Positions 43,663-56,939 of a stretch of DNA of 64,000 nucleotides are shown here, in pieces. The notes beneath the pieces were generated by a model. The model was not told the DNA's origin. It was given only the letters and a program-made list of their open reading frames with translations, and did no database searches. This stretch comes from Lactobacillus sp. (GTDB taxonomy: Bacteria > Bacillota > Bacilli > Lactobacillales > Lactobacillaceae), in the NCBI GenBank assembly GCA_022483245.1, contig JAKVNR010000001.1, positions 1,407,585-1,471,584 of the forward strand, written 5' to 3'. Position numbers and translations under genes: made by a program. Position 1 is the first letter of the stretch; every line of letters starts with the position of its first letter.

Positions 43663-45033
43663 TTATTTGCTGACATCAATAACTAAGTGTTCATTAACAA
43701 AGGCCATAATGCCCAATTCACTTAATTCACGGCCATAGCCTGACTTCTTTACACCGCCAAATGGCAATTCGCCAGCAGTAATCCAGCGCCCATTAATTAC
43801 TGTCATCCCTGTTTCAATTTGCGCTGCAACTGCTTGTGCCCGCTTGATGTTGCTGGAGATTACTGATGAACCTAAGCCGTAGCTAGAGTTATTAGCCAGC
43901 TCAATGGCTTCATCTTCATCTTTAACTTTGTAAATTTCAGCGACTGGGCCAAATAATTCTTGGTCAAAAATTGGGTTGTTTTGATCAATATCGGTCAAAA
44001 TGATTGGCGCAAAGAAAGCACCTTGTCCCTTGCCTGGGAACTTGTAAGCCACTTTTGCCCCTGCTGCGATGGCACTATCAACTTGCTTTTGCAATTTGTC
44101 AGCTGCGCGTTGGGAATTCATTGGAGCAATTGTTGTTTGTTCATCTAATGGATCACCAGGCTTTAATTGGCTAAAGATTTCCTTTAAGTCAGTCAGTACT
44201 TCGTCGTATTTATCTTCAGTCACGATAATACGTTTAGAGGAGGTGCAGACTTGACCATCGTTGTAAGTCCGCGCATCGCTTAGGACTTGTTTTAATTGGT
44301 CTGAATCGGCATCATCTAACACGATAAAAGCATCGTTACCACCAAGTTCCATTGTCGACTTCTTCAGGTTTTTGCCTGCAGCTTCGGCAACACTAACGCC
44401 GCCGCGCTCAGATCCAGTCAAAGCTACGCCTTGAACTCTTGGATCGGCAATGACTTGATCAATTTGATCATAACTAAGGTACAGGTTAAGCAGAGCGCCT
44501 TCTGGTGCACCAGCCCGGTGGATCAGTTTTTGAATTAAAGCGGCTGAACTTGGGACGTTGTGGGCGTGTTTCAAGATAATCGGGTTGCCGACAACATAGT
44601 TCGGGGCAAAGACCCGGATTACTTGATACAGCGGGAAGTTCCAAGGCTCACAAGCCAAAACCACACCAGTAGCTTGTTTTAAGTAATAAGCTTTACCTAA
44701 GTCCGTTTTCAGCGGAGTTGGCTCTAATAATTTAGCGCCGTTTTGAGCATAGTAATCACAAATTTCAGCGCAAATATCAACTTCTTCGCGTGCTTCACCA
44801 ATTAACTTGCCCATTTCTTTTGTCATGAGCGTGGCAATTTCTTCTTTGTGCTCGCGCAGGCTGTCGGCAATCTTTTGTAATTGCTCAGCCCGGACAGCTG
44901 GCTCTTCATGACGCCACTTTTTATAGAGGGCATGAGCCAGTGCTAAAGTTTCTTCAATGCGCTGGCTGGTTGGGTTATCAAAGCTGGCAAAAGTTTCGCC
45001 AGTATAGGGGTTGATTGATTGATATTTAGACAT
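43663..45033 (-). CDS. gabD: NAD(P)-dependent aldehyde dehydrogenase, succinate-semialdehyde type
   Basis: 456 residues, the length of the short GabD1-type succinate-semialdehyde dehydrogenases. Catalytic Glu229 in MELGGND and Cys263 in GQVCTSS are present, as is the [11 protein letters not shown] nucleotide-binding segment. Oxidises an aldehyde such as succinate semialdehyde. No GABA aminotransferase is nearby, so the physiological substrate is uncertain and the gene symbol rests on overall similarity. RBS AAGGTGAG. Confidence 0.85.
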   Translation of the reverse strand: MSKYQSINPYTGETFASFDNPTSQRIEETLALAHALYKKWRHEEPAVRAEQLQKIADSLREHKEEIATLMTKEMGKLIGEAREEVDICAEICDYYAQNGAKLLEPTPLKTDLGKAYYLKQATGVVLACEPWNFPLYQVIRVFAPNYVVGNPIILKHAHNVPSSAALIQKLIHRAGAPEGALLNLYLSYDQIDQVIADPRVQGVALTGSERGGVSVAEAAGKNLKKSTMELGGNDAFIVLDDADSDQLKQVLSDARTYNDGQVCTSSKRIIVTEDKYDEVLTDLKEIFSQLKPGDPLDEQTTIAPMNSQRAADKLQKQVDSAIAAGAKVAYKFPGKGQGAFFAPIILTDIDQNNPIFDQELFGPVAEIYKVKDEDEAIELANNSSYGLGSSVISSNIKRAQAVAAQIETGMTVINGRWITAGELPFGGVKKSGYGRELSELGIMAFVNEHLVIDVSK

Positions 45034-45090
45034 AAACTCACCTTTCCTTACCTAGTTAATTATAGAAAAAATGTTCGGTTTTGTCTTAAA

Positions 45091-45852
45091 TTAACCCTTG
45101 GTTTGCTGGCGAATAATTTGATGAAGAAAATCAATTGACTCGTCCAAATATTCGTCAGCATATGCCATAGCATGACGTTGACCAGGTAAAACAAGTAATT
45201 GCACTTGTTTATTATTCTTTCCTAAAAAATCAATATAGTGCAAAAGGCTTGATAACGAGTTTAATTCTTGAGCCGAATTGATCATGAATAAAGGGCCGAG
45301 CTGGTCAATAGGATATGAAGCGGCATCTAATTTGACCCAATCGGCCGGTTTTGGTGCATAAGCCAAACTGAAATATTTGTAAAATTCAGCTTTTGAACCG
45401 GCTAGATCAGCCTTGGTGTCTTGGTGATGTTCAAGCCAGTTAGAAAAATCAGTTGGAGCAGACCAGGTCACCGTTGGAAAACCAAATTGCCCCGCAATGT
45501 ATAAAGCCATCGTGCCGCCAACACTAGCACCGATTTGCACGATGTTTTTCTGATCGTCAGGGTCGGTATAGCGCGAAGCCAGCAGCCACTTGACGAAGTT
45601 AACTGCATCTTGGTGAGCTGCTGGGAATTTGGCCTGGTCAGCTAAGCGATATTCAGGAATCAAGGTCATAAAACCAGCATTAGCAAATTGAACGCCTTGC
45701 TTTTTAACACTGTCTTTATCACCTTTTACCCAACCGCCGCCGTGCCAAAAAATTAGTATTTTAGTTTGCGAGCTGGTTTCGTTTGGAAAGTAAATATCAG
45801 TTTTAAGTTGCGTTTGTTCATCGTAAACTATATCTTTTTTAATAACTACCAT
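45091..45852 (-). CDS. Alpha/beta-hydrolase (esterase-like)
   Basis: 253 residues from the ATG at 45852, which follows AAAGG; a longer frame reaching 45969 would run over the divergent gene and adds unrelated sequence. HGGGW forms the oxyanion hole of hormone-sensitive-lipase-like esterases. The nucleophile motif is GASVGG and the catalytic His lies in GQRHAMAY. Predicted cytoplasmic esterase or peptidase; substrate unknown. Confidence 0.88.
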   Translation of the reverse strand: MVVIKKDIVYDEQTQLKTDIYFPNETSSQTKILIFWHGGGWVKGDKDSVKKQGVQFANAGFMTLIPEYRLADQAKFPAAHQDAVNFVKWLLASRYTDPDDQKNIVQIGASVGGTMALYIAGQFGFPTVTWSAPTDFSNWLEHHQDTKADLAGSKAEFYKYFSLAYAPKPADWVKLDAASYPIDQLGPLFMINSAQELNSLSSLLHYIDFLGKNNKQVQLLVLPGQRHAMAYADEYLDESIDFLHQIIRQQTKG

Positions 45853-45872
45853 ATGTCTGATGACCTTTCTTG

Positions 45873-45897
45873 ATTCAGTTATTACGTCTATTATAGT
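45873..45897 (+). promoter_or_regulatory. Promoter of TVP38-family gene
   Basis: TTGATT and TATAGT with 16-nt spacing, about 35 nt before the start. Confidence 0.5.
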
Positions 45898-45931
45898 AGA
45901 AAACACAAACATGAGTTGACAGGCAAATCTT

Positions 45932-46537
45932 ATGAAATTATCCGCAGCTAAGAGTCGTCGCTTAATCAATATTTTGACGATTGTGACTTCGATTTTATTG
46001 ATTTTACTTGCTATTCATTGGTGGAACCTGGGCATTTTAACTAGCCAAGCCAAGATGAAGGCTTATTTGAGTCACTATCAAATTATTGGCCCGATCCTGT
46101 TCATCTTGATTCAGATTGTGCAAGTCGTAATTCCGATTATTCCTGGCGGAGTGTCGCTGCTGGGCGGGGTGATTTTCTTTGGCGCCGTTCCTGGTTTTAT
46201 CTATAACTATGTCGGAATCGTGATTGGGTCGCTGATTAACTTTTTCTTGGCCCGGTATTATGGAAAACCGTTTATTTTGCATATCGTGTCGGAAGAAACG
46301 TTTGATAAATATATCAAGTGGACCAAAAATCAGAAGAAATTTAACGTATTTTTTGCCCTCTGTATTTTGGCGCCGGCGGCACCTGATGACGTTTTGTGTT
46401 TGATTGCCGGTCTGACACAAATGAAATTTTGGACATATTTCTGGATTATTATTCTTTGCAAGCCGTGGACGATTGCCGCTTACAGTTTAGGCTTGCTGTA
46501 TGGTGCCCGCTGGGTGGTGAAGTTTATTGGCAAATAA
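45932..46537 (+). CDS. TVP38/TMEM64 (VTT/DedA-like) membrane protein
   Basis: 201 residues with 5-6 membrane helices. PGGVSLLGGVIFFGAVPGFIYNYVGIVIGS and FFLARYYGKPF match the VTT/SNARE-associated domain, whose DedA/TVP38 members scramble or transport phospholipids and polyprenyl phosphates. The ribosome site is weak. Its end overlaps the GNAT gene by 11 nt. Confidence 0.88.
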   Translation: MKLSAAKSRRLINILTIVTSILLILLAIHWWNLGILTSQAKMKAYLSHYQIIGPILFILIQIVQVVIPIIPGGVSLLGGVIFFGAVPGFIYNYVGIVIGSLINFFLARYYGKPFILHIVSEETFDKYIKWTKNQKKFNVFFALCILAPAAPDDVLCLIAGLTQMKFWTYFWIIILCKPWTIAAYSLGLLYGARWVVKFIGK

Positions 46538-47069
46538 GACAGTTTTGACTGGTCGCAGGATTTGTCTGCGGCCATGGCAGTTAACTGATGCAGAAGCTTT
46601 ACTGGCCTGGAGTCAAAATCCGCTTTTTCAAAAAACTGCTGGCTTGCGTCCTTATCCTGATTTATCTGCTGCTAAAGCTGGAGTTCAGCAGTACCAAGCC
46701 CGGCCGGCTAGTTTTGTCATTGTACGATTGAAAAATAATCAGCCAATTGGAATAGCTGAACTAAATGAACGCGGACTTGATGAGCGCAGCGGTTTAGGTC
46801 AGAGCAAAGAGTTAGGTTTTTTGCTGTCCCAAGAATTTTGGCGGCAAGGATACATGACAGAAGCTTTAACGCTGCTGTTGAATTATGCTTTTGACCAGCT
46901 AGATCAGCGTGAGATTTGGGCTGGAACTTTTCAGGAAAATACTGCTTCGCAGGGTTTGCTGCAGAAATTAGGCTTTCATTATGTCTATCAAGTCGACTAC
47001 CGCGCTTTAGGCCTGGGCAATTATGTAGAAAATTATTATTTATTGCGGCAGACAGACTGGCAAAATTAA
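46527..47069 (+). CDS. GNAT-family acetyltransferase (RimJ/RimL type)
   Basis: 180 residues. LTGRRICLRPWQLTDAEALLAWS at the N-terminus and KELGFLLSQEFWRQGYMTEALTLLLNYAFD (acetyl-CoA site) are typical of RimJ/RimL-like protein acetyltransferases. It starts with TTG at 46527, supported by GGTGGTGAAG and by the need for the first beta strand; it overlaps the upstream gene. Target unknown. Confidence 0.88.
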   Translation: MANKTVLTGRRICLRPWQLTDAEALLAWSQNPLFQKTAGLRPYPDLSAAKAGVQQYQARPASFVIVRLKNNQPIGIAELNERGLDERSGLGQSKELGFLLSQEFWRQGYMTEALTLLLNYAFDQLDQREIWAGTFQENTASQGLLQKLGFHYVYQVDYRALGLGNYVENYYLLRQTDWQN

Positions 47070-47089
47070 AGTTTCATGTTAAAATACAA

Positions 47090-47310
47090 ACTGTGAAACA
47101 CAGGATCCTAAGACCTAGTTCAGAGAGTTCATGGCTGGTGAGAATGAATCAATGGTCGCTTCCAGATCCTATTGAGTGGGCAACTAATCATTGCACGGCG
47201 CGGTACCGTTATCACCGATTCGAGAGTGGTTGCTAAACCAAACTTGGGTGGTACCGCGATACGTGAACCGTTTCGTCCCAATTGTCAGGGATGAAGCGGC
47301 TTTTTTTATG
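47090..47310 (+). promoter_or_regulatory. serS leader: T-box leader of serS (serine)
   Basis: The T-box core TGGGTGGTACCGCG ends at 47258. Stem I is closed by GGATC/GATCC, and a likely specifier codon UCC (Ser, 47161-47163) is followed by A. Uncharged tRNA-Ser would favour the antiterminator over the adjacent hairpin (47268-47299, 12 bp, then seven T's), raising serS expression. Confidence 0.93.
47268..47307 (+). terminator. T-box terminator of serS
   Basis: CCGTTTCGTCCC (47268-47279) pairs with GGGATGAAGCGG (47288-47299), followed by TTTTTTT. Confidence 0.92.
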
Positions 47311-47322
47311 GAGGTAATTAAT

Positions 47323-48630
47323 ATGCTGGATATTAAAGTGATCCGTCAAAATGCTGACTGGGCTAAAGAAAAATTGGCTACCCGCGGCATTAAACCGGAA
47401 GAAATTGACAAGGTTATTGAAATCGACCAAAAACGGCGCGAAGCTTTAAACAAGAGTGAAACTTTGAAAGCTAAGCGTAATCAAGTATCAAAAGACATTG
47501 CACAAGCAAAGCGCAATAAAGAAGATGCTAGTGAAGCAATCAAAGCAATGCGTGAAGTTGGTGGCCAAATCAAGCAACTGGACCAAGAAGTAGAAGACTT
47601 GACTGAAAAGCAGCGCTATATTTTATTGCGGTTGCCAAACTTCCCAGCTGATTCTGACCCAATTGGCCCTGATGAGTCTTACAACCAAGAAGTTCGCAAA
47701 TGGGAAGAACCAACTAAATTTGACTTTAAACCTAAGGCTCACTGGGATTTAGGCACGGACTTGGATATTTTAGATTGGGACCGAGCTGCCAAAGTTTCAG
47801 GTGCGCGTTTTGTTTATTACAAAGGCGCAGGTGCTTTATTAGAACGGGCCGTTTTCAACTTCTTCTTAGATGAAAATACTAAGGAAGGCTACACGGAAAT
47901 TATTCCGCCATATTTAGTTAACGATGCCTCAATGCAAGGTACGGGCCAGTTCCCTAAGTTCCACGAAGACGTTTATACGATTGTGGATAATGACGATCCA
48001 GATAAGCCGCGCGATCTGACTTTGATTCCAACTGCTGAAGTGCCATTAGTTAACTACTTCCGCGATGAAATTATTAGTGGCGACAAGCTGCCAATCAATG
48101 TGACTGCTTTGTCACCAGCCTTCAGAAGTGAAGCTGGGTCAGCAGGCCGCGACACTCGTGGTTTGATCAGAATGCACGAATTTAGAAAAGTTGAAATGGT
48201 GAAGGTCTGCAAGCCAGAAGATTCATGGAACCAGCTGGAAGAACTGACTCACAATGCTGAACACTTGCTGCAAAAGTTAGGCTTGCCATATCACGTGGTT
48301 GCCTTGTCAACTGGGGATGCCAGCTTTACTTCAGCTAAAACTTATGACTTGGAAGTTTGGATGCCAGCTCAAGACAAGTATCGTGAAATTTCAAGTTGTT
48401 CTAACTGTACTGACTTCCAAGCTCGGCGTGCACAAATCCGCTACCGGGATGAAGATGGTAACTTGCACTTGGCTCATACTCTGAATGGTTCAGGCTTGGC
48501 TGTTGGCCGGGCAGTGGCTGCGATTATGGAAAATTACCAAAATGAAGATGGGTCAATTACTGTGCCAGAAGTTTTGGTACCATATATGAATGGCATGAAG
48601 AAGATTGTTAAGCAAGACAGTTTGATTTAA
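47323..48630 (+). CDS. serS: Seryl-tRNA synthetase
   Basis: Class II synthetase of 435 residues charging tRNA-Ser. The N-terminal coiled-coil arm (about 30-100) is followed by motif 2 ([21 protein letters not shown]) and motif 3 ([19 protein letters not shown]). The frame is open from 47191, but GGAGG and the ATG at 47323 give the standard MLDIKxIR start. Preceded by a serine T-box. Confidence 0.98.
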   Translation: MLDIKVIRQNADWAKEKLATRGIKPEEIDKVIEIDQKRREALNKSETLKAKRNQVSKDIAQAKRNKEDASEAIKAMREVGGQIKQLDQEVEDLTEKQRYILLRLPNFPADSDPIGPDESYNQEVRKWEEPTKFDFKPKAHWDLGTDLDILDWDRAAKVSGARFVYYKGAGALLERAVFNFFLDENTKEGYTEIIPPYLVNDASMQGTGQFPKFHEDVYTIVDNDDPDKPRDLTLIPTAEVPLVNYFRDEIISGDKLPINVTALSPAFRSEAGSAGRDTRGLIRMHEFRKVEMVKVCKPEDSWNQLEELTHNAEHLLQKLGLPYHVVALSTGDASFTSAKTYDLEVWMPAQDKYREISSCSNCTDFQARRAQIRYRDEDGNLHLAHTLNGSGLAVGRAVAAIMENYQNEDGSITVPEVLVPYMNGMKKIVKQDSLI

Positions 48631-48663
48631 TTGTGCTGGAAATTTAATTCATTTTAGTTAGAA

Positions 48664-48693
48664 AAATCACTCACTTAAGGTGGGTGATTTTTT
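48664..48693 (+). terminator. serS terminator
   Basis: AAATCACTCACT (48664-48675) and GGTGGGTGATTT (48679-48690), two wobble pairs, then T's. Confidence 0.88.
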
Positions 48694-48932
48694 GTTTGCA
48701 GCCCGGTATTAATGGTTTTGCAGACTTATTGATAGTAATTAAGAAGCTGAAAAAAGAAAAAACGAAAAAAATTTCAAGGATCATCAGGGTAGAAAAGAGG
48801 CAAAAGCCGAACTATGAAAGAAAGAGAAAGGGAGTAAGAGGAAAAAAGGGAGGAAAAAGAGGGAAGAGAGGAGGAAGGAATAATTACAACGCTGCCTAGT
48901 GTTCCGAGGATAACGCGAACGAAGGCAAGGAT

Positions 48933-48961
48933 TTGACGAAAGAGGGATGAGCATGTAATAT
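48933..48961 (+). promoter_or_regulatory. rRNA operon promoter P1
   Basis: TTGACG (48933-48938) and TAATAT (48956-48961), 17 nt apart. Confidence 0.65.
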
Positions 48962-48968
48962 ATTTAAC

Positions 48969-49000
48969 TGTCGTCAGGCGAAAGAAAGAACCTGATGACA
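48969..49000 (+). promoter_or_regulatory. Hairpin between rRNA promoters P1 and P2
   Basis: TGTCGTCAGG (48969-48978) pairs with CCTGATGACA (48991-49000), one G-U pair. It begins where P1 transcripts should start and ends 19 nt before the P2 -35 box. No T run follows. Confidence 0.55.
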
Positions 49001-49019
49001 AAGCAGTTCAAGAAAGTCC

Positions 49020-49049
49020 TTGACAAAGGACAAAGAGATCTGTTATAAT
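49020..49049 (+). promoter_or_regulatory. rRNA operon promoter P2
   Basis: Consensus TTGACA (49020-49025) and TATAAT (49044-49049), 18-nt spacing. Confidence 0.85.
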
Positions 49050-49207
49050 GATTAAGCTTCTTCTACTAATTAAGAAGAAGCGCTAGGACATTGAAAACTG
49101 AACAGACTTCAAACGCAGAAATGTGCGGGTTATAGAATAACCCAAAGCAAAGAAGCGAAGTCAATTCGCAAGCAAATAAATTTTGAGCTACAAACTCAAA
49201 CAAAGTA

Positions 49208-50779
<1,572 letters not shown>

Positions 50780-50917
50780 AGCAGAGACAGTGGAGAGTAG
50801 AGATACTAAGAGAAGCTGTCAAAGCAAACGGAAGCACATGGAAGCGAGAAGAAGGCTGTTCAGTTTTGAGTGCCGTAGCACTCAGCACTTGAATAGAAGA
50901 ACACCAAGCGTAAGGTT

Positions 50918-50991
<74 letters not shown>

Positions 50992-51021
50992 TAGGCTGAA
51001 AAGCGAGCCTAAAGCGATTGG

Positions 51022-51094
51022 GGGGGCTTAGCTCAGATGGGAGAGCACCTGCTTTGCACGCAGGAGGTCATCGGTTCGATCCCGTTAGCCTCCA
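51022..51094 (+). tRNA. tRNA-Ala (TGC)
   Basis: 73-nt cloverleaf, acceptor GGGGGCT/AGCCTCC with one G-U pair, anticodon TGC. CCA not encoded. Confidence 0.97.
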
Positions 51095-51225
51095 TTGGAT
51101 CATAAAGATCCAATGCTAGTACATTGAAAACTGAATACAAACGAAAAAGCAAAAGCCGAGCAATCGAAGAGATTGCGAAACGAAAGCGACCGAGAAGAGA
51201 GAAGATCTCAAAGAAAGCTTGAATA

Positions 51226-54117
<2,892 letters not shown>

Positions 54118-54187
54118 AAAGAGGGCTTTTGCGGAAAGCGTTTGGATTCAGTTTTGAGTGTAAAAGCTCAAAAGAAAAGAAGAAAGA

Positions 54188-54305
54188 GTACGGTGGCGAA
54201 AGCAAGAAGGAGACACCTGTTCCCATGCCGAACACAGAAGTTAAGCTTCTTAACGCCGAAAGTAGTTGGTGGGAAACTGCCTGCGAGGAAAGGAAGCTGC
54301 CGTGC
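54188..54305 (+). rRNA. rrf: 5S ribosomal RNA
   Basis: About 118 nt with terminal stem GTACGG/CCGTGC and the conserved CCCATGCCGAACACAGAAG segment. Confidence 0.96.
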
Positions 54306-54322
54306 TCTTCTTTTTTTAATAA

Positions 54323-54395
54323 TCCGGCTTAGCTCAGTTGGTAGAGCACCTGACTGTTAATCAGGTTGTCGTCAGTTCGAGTCTGACAGCCGGAG
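54323..54395 (+). tRNA. tRNA-Asn (GTT)
   Basis: 73-nt cloverleaf with acceptor TCCGGCT/AGCCGGA and anticodon GTT, directly after 5S in the same transcript. Confidence 0.97.
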
Positions 54396-54401
54396 CTACT
54401 T

Positions 54402-54432
54402 AGGGAAAGCAATGCTTTGCTTTCCCTTTTTT
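54402..54432 (+). terminator. rRNA operon terminator
   Basis: AGGGAAAGCAA (54402-54412) and TTGCTTTCCCT (54417-54427), 11-bp stem, then T run. Confidence 0.95.
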
Positions 54433-54454
54433 GTATAGATTGGACGAAATCGCA

Positions 54455-55396
54455 ATGATTGAACTTAATAGACTGATTTACTTTATTACAGTCGTTGATA
54501 ATGATTTTAATTTGACTAAAAGTGCCAAGATTTTACATATTAGCCAACCTGCGCTAAGCACCTCGATGAAAAATTTGGGACGTGATCACCGTAACAAAAT
54601 TTTTGTCAGGGACCGCGGCCGCATTGTGGGTTTAACCCATGCTGGCATGAACCTCGTGCAAGACGCACGGCGTGTTTATGCCGATTACAATTACATGATG
54701 ACTAGGCTGGATAATAATTCTCGCAATCAGATTAAAGGGACTCTGCGGCTTGGTATTTCATCGGTTATTAATGCTACTGTGTTTAGCAATGCGTTAATTG
54801 ACTTTTTAGAGCAGAATAACAATATTAACGTGATTGTGACCGAAGGCGGGTCCTTTGACTTACAGAAGCAATTAGTTGATGAAAAATTGGATCTTGTTGT
54901 AGGTATTTCACCTGCGACCAATTCAGGCTTAACTGAACACATTTTGCTGAGCGATGATACCGTTATTTGGTTCAACGAACGTCACCGTTTCAGCAAATTT
55001 ACTGGTGCGATTCCGCTGTCTGAGTTAAGCAAAGAAAAAATTATTACTCTGAATGATAGTTTTATGATTACTTACCAGCTGCGCCAGTTATTTGATGAAC
55101 AGAACATCAAGCCAAACTTTTTCTTGCAAACAACTTCTTGGGGGCTGATTGTTAATGCTTGCCAGCGTCATGATGACCTAGTTGGTGTGCTGGCGCGGCC
55201 AGTCGAAGATAGTTTTCCAATGGATGGTCTACAATATCGGGAGTTTTCACCATATCTGCCGTGGCAGATCGCTTTATATGAAAATGATGCGATTTCGCAG
55301 GGTAATACTTTGATTGAATTTGCGCGTAAGTGGTTCCTGGATTACTTTAATAATGCTCGTAAGTTAAATGATCAATGGCTTGATGAAGATGAATAA
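54455..55396 (+). CDS. LysR-family transcriptional regulator
   Basis: 313 residues. The N-terminal HTH (NLTKSAKILHISQPALSTSMKNLGRD) and a two-lobed substrate-binding domain (about 95-295) are present. The ATG at 54455 gives the canonical IELNRLIYFI start; the ribosome site is weak. It faces the MFS/GDPD operon across a shared terminator and may regulate it, but that is only positional. Confidence 0.9.
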   Translation: MIELNRLIYFITVVDNDFNLTKSAKILHISQPALSTSMKNLGRDHRNKIFVRDRGRIVGLTHAGMNLVQDARRVYADYNYMMTRLDNNSRNQIKGTLRLGISSVINATVFSNALIDFLEQNNNINVIVTEGGSFDLQKQLVDEKLDLVVGISPATNSGLTEHILLSDDTVIWFNERHRFSKFTGAIPLSELSKEKIITLNDSFMITYQLRQLFDEQNIKPNFFLQTTSWGLIVNACQRHDDLVGVLARPVEDSFPMDGLQYREFSPYLPWQIALYENDAISQGNTLIEFARKWFLDYFNNARKLNDQWLDEDE

Positions 55397-55398
55397 GA

Positions 55399-55436
55399 AA
55401 AAATCGGAATTCTCAAATGAGAGTTCCGATTTTTTT
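55399..55436. terminator. Bidirectional terminator
   Basis: AAAAATCGGAATTCTC (55399-55414) with GAGAGTTCCGATTTTT (from 55419), one wobble pair; between convergent genes. Confidence 0.92.
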
Positions 55437-55445
55437 GTTTAGTAA

Positions 55446-56801
55446 TTATTTTTTATATGCTTGCTTGCGAGCAGCTTTAGCGGCCAAATGGCGCTCTTTG
55501 TCTTTTTGCCAGTTATTAGCCATCATAATTCCGGCGGTAACAATGCCAATTAAAGTAACAACTGCTCCGATCGTAAAAATCTTCGTATAAGCGGCTACTG
55601 GACGATTTGCGTCGATGATCGCACCATTGATCCCGTATGCGAATAAATCAGGCACATAGCCCATAAATGAGCCTAAACTCATGGCCGCACCGGTGTATTT
55701 CTTAGGTACATCGGCTTCACTGATTGGTGCCATGAAAATCCCTTTAGCTAGAAACATTGTAAAGGAGAAGATTAAGAGCAGGATCATCGTCGGCCAGAGC
55801 ATCTTTTGAGTTTTTGGCAAAATCAAAACGCCGATGATTGCTAAGAGAGTTAATAGCATTGAGCTGAAAATCATTTTAGAAGTTGAGTGAAAAACGTAGT
55901 CAGCTAGCATACCTGAGATTAAACAGGCGATCACGCCCACTGCCCCGGTGTTTAAGACGCCAAATAATGATGCGTAAGTTTGCTTAATATGGAAAACGGC
56001 CTGCAAGTAAGGAACCGTGTAGACCACGTTGATGTATGACCAATAAATTGTACAAGCCGTGATCGCTGCAAGCCACAGTTTAGGCATCAGCAAAACTTTG
56101 CCTAAACCTCGCAAGGCGTCCATGGATTTATCTTTTTGTGCTTGTTTTTCATCAGCAGCAATTCCGTTATTAGGCACCAATTTAATGATGCAGATAATGA
56201 GCGGCAAAATTAATAAGTTGTAAACAAACATGCCGCCTTTGAAGACAGCAATGCCGCTGACTGCGGACATTACTGCAACTAGCGCCAAGTTCATAATCAT
56301 TTCTAGCGTCCGTCTTAAGGACTCTAGCAGACCATATGAGAGGCCTTTATGTCCCGGATCGGATAGCATGTCGACCCCGTTTAAAATTGCTGGCCAAAAG
56401 ACCGCATCAACTAATCCCCAAATCGTAGCAATAATTCGCATGACCGTGAAGTTGGGATTGCCAAAAATTACGATCAACATCGTTAAGAAACGAATTGTTA
56501 AGCTGACGATCAAGATTGATTTGACTGAAAAACGGTTATTAAACCAGCCACCTGGAATATAGAAAAAGACAGCAATTCCAATTAAGCTGAAAATAATCCC
56601 CAGCTGAGCATTGGTCAAATGCAGGGCTTTTAGCAAAACATTGTAAAAGACGGCTTTAAAAGCTTCAAAACCTGAGTAAATCAGTTGGCCAGAGGCGACA
56701 ACAGTTAAAAATCCACCAAATTGCCGACCAGTTTTAAAACCAATTTTTTCAAGCCAAGGATGCCGCTGGTCGGGAGCATCAGGCAAGGTATGACTATCCA
56801 T
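55446..56801 (-). CDS. MFS transporter, paralogue 2 of the GDPD cluster
   Basis: 451 residues with 12 helices. FIPGGW-type PGGWFNNRFSVKSIL motif after helix 2 and GKGLSYGLLESLRRT-like loop are shared with the adjacent paralogue. The two are clearly related along their whole length. A separate terminator lies between them, so this one may be transcribed by read-through or its own promoter. Substrate unknown; glycerophosphodiester or organophosphate uptake is a guess from the GDPD neighbour. Confidence 0.85.
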   Translation of the reverse strand: MDSHTLPDAPDQRHPWLEKIGFKTGRQFGGFLTVVASGQLIYSGFEAFKAVFYNVLLKALHLTNAQLGIIFSLIGIAVFFYIPGGWFNNRFSVKSILIVSLTIRFLTMLIVIFGNPNFTVMRIIATIWGLVDAVFWPAILNGVDMLSDPGHKGLSYGLLESLRRTLEMIMNLALVAVMSAVSGIAVFKGGMFVYNLLILPLIICIIKLVPNNGIAADEKQAQKDKSMDALRGLGKVLLMPKLWLAAITACTIYWSYINVVYTVPYLQAVFHIKQTYASLFGVLNTGAVGVIACLISGMLADYVFHSTSKMIFSSMLLTLLAIIGVLILPKTQKMLWPTMILLLIFSFTMFLAKGIFMAPISEADVPKKYTGAAMSLGSFMGYVPDLFAYGINGAIIDANRPVAAYTKIFTIGAVVTLIGIVTAGIMMANNWQKDKERHLAAKAARKQAYKK

Positions 56802-56879
56802 CGATTAAATCTACCTTCTTTGTTTAATAATAGCTTGTTCGCACAACAGCACTAGTTTAGCACTCTTATTTAAACCACA

Positions 56880-56915
56880 AAAAAGGATTGTGAGTTGGAC
56901 TCAACAATCCTTTTT
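56880..56915 (-). terminator. Terminator between the two MFS genes
   Basis: On the minus strand AAAAAGGATTGTTGAGT pairs with ACTCACAATCCTTTTT across a short CCA-containing loop, followed by T's. Confidence 0.9.
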
Positions 56916-56939
56916 CAATAGACATTAGCAAACTAATGA

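Larger units (their letters stand above)
48631..49207. other. Intergenic region between serS and 16S rRNA
   Basis: Holds the serS terminator, a strongly purine-rich tract (about 48750-48890), two rRNA promoters with a hairpin between them, a second hairpin in the transcript leader (49056-49081) and the 5' half of the 16S processing stem (49094-49105). No convincing gene. Confidence 0.7.

Noticed and set aside
45853..45969. N-terminal extension of the esterase
   Set aside because: Overlaps the divergent gene and has no ribosome site or family similarity.
48684..48899. Open frame of 71 codons after serS
   Set aside because: It begins inside the serS terminator and its Lys/Arg/Gly-rich end merely reflects the purine-rich tract; no ribosome site.
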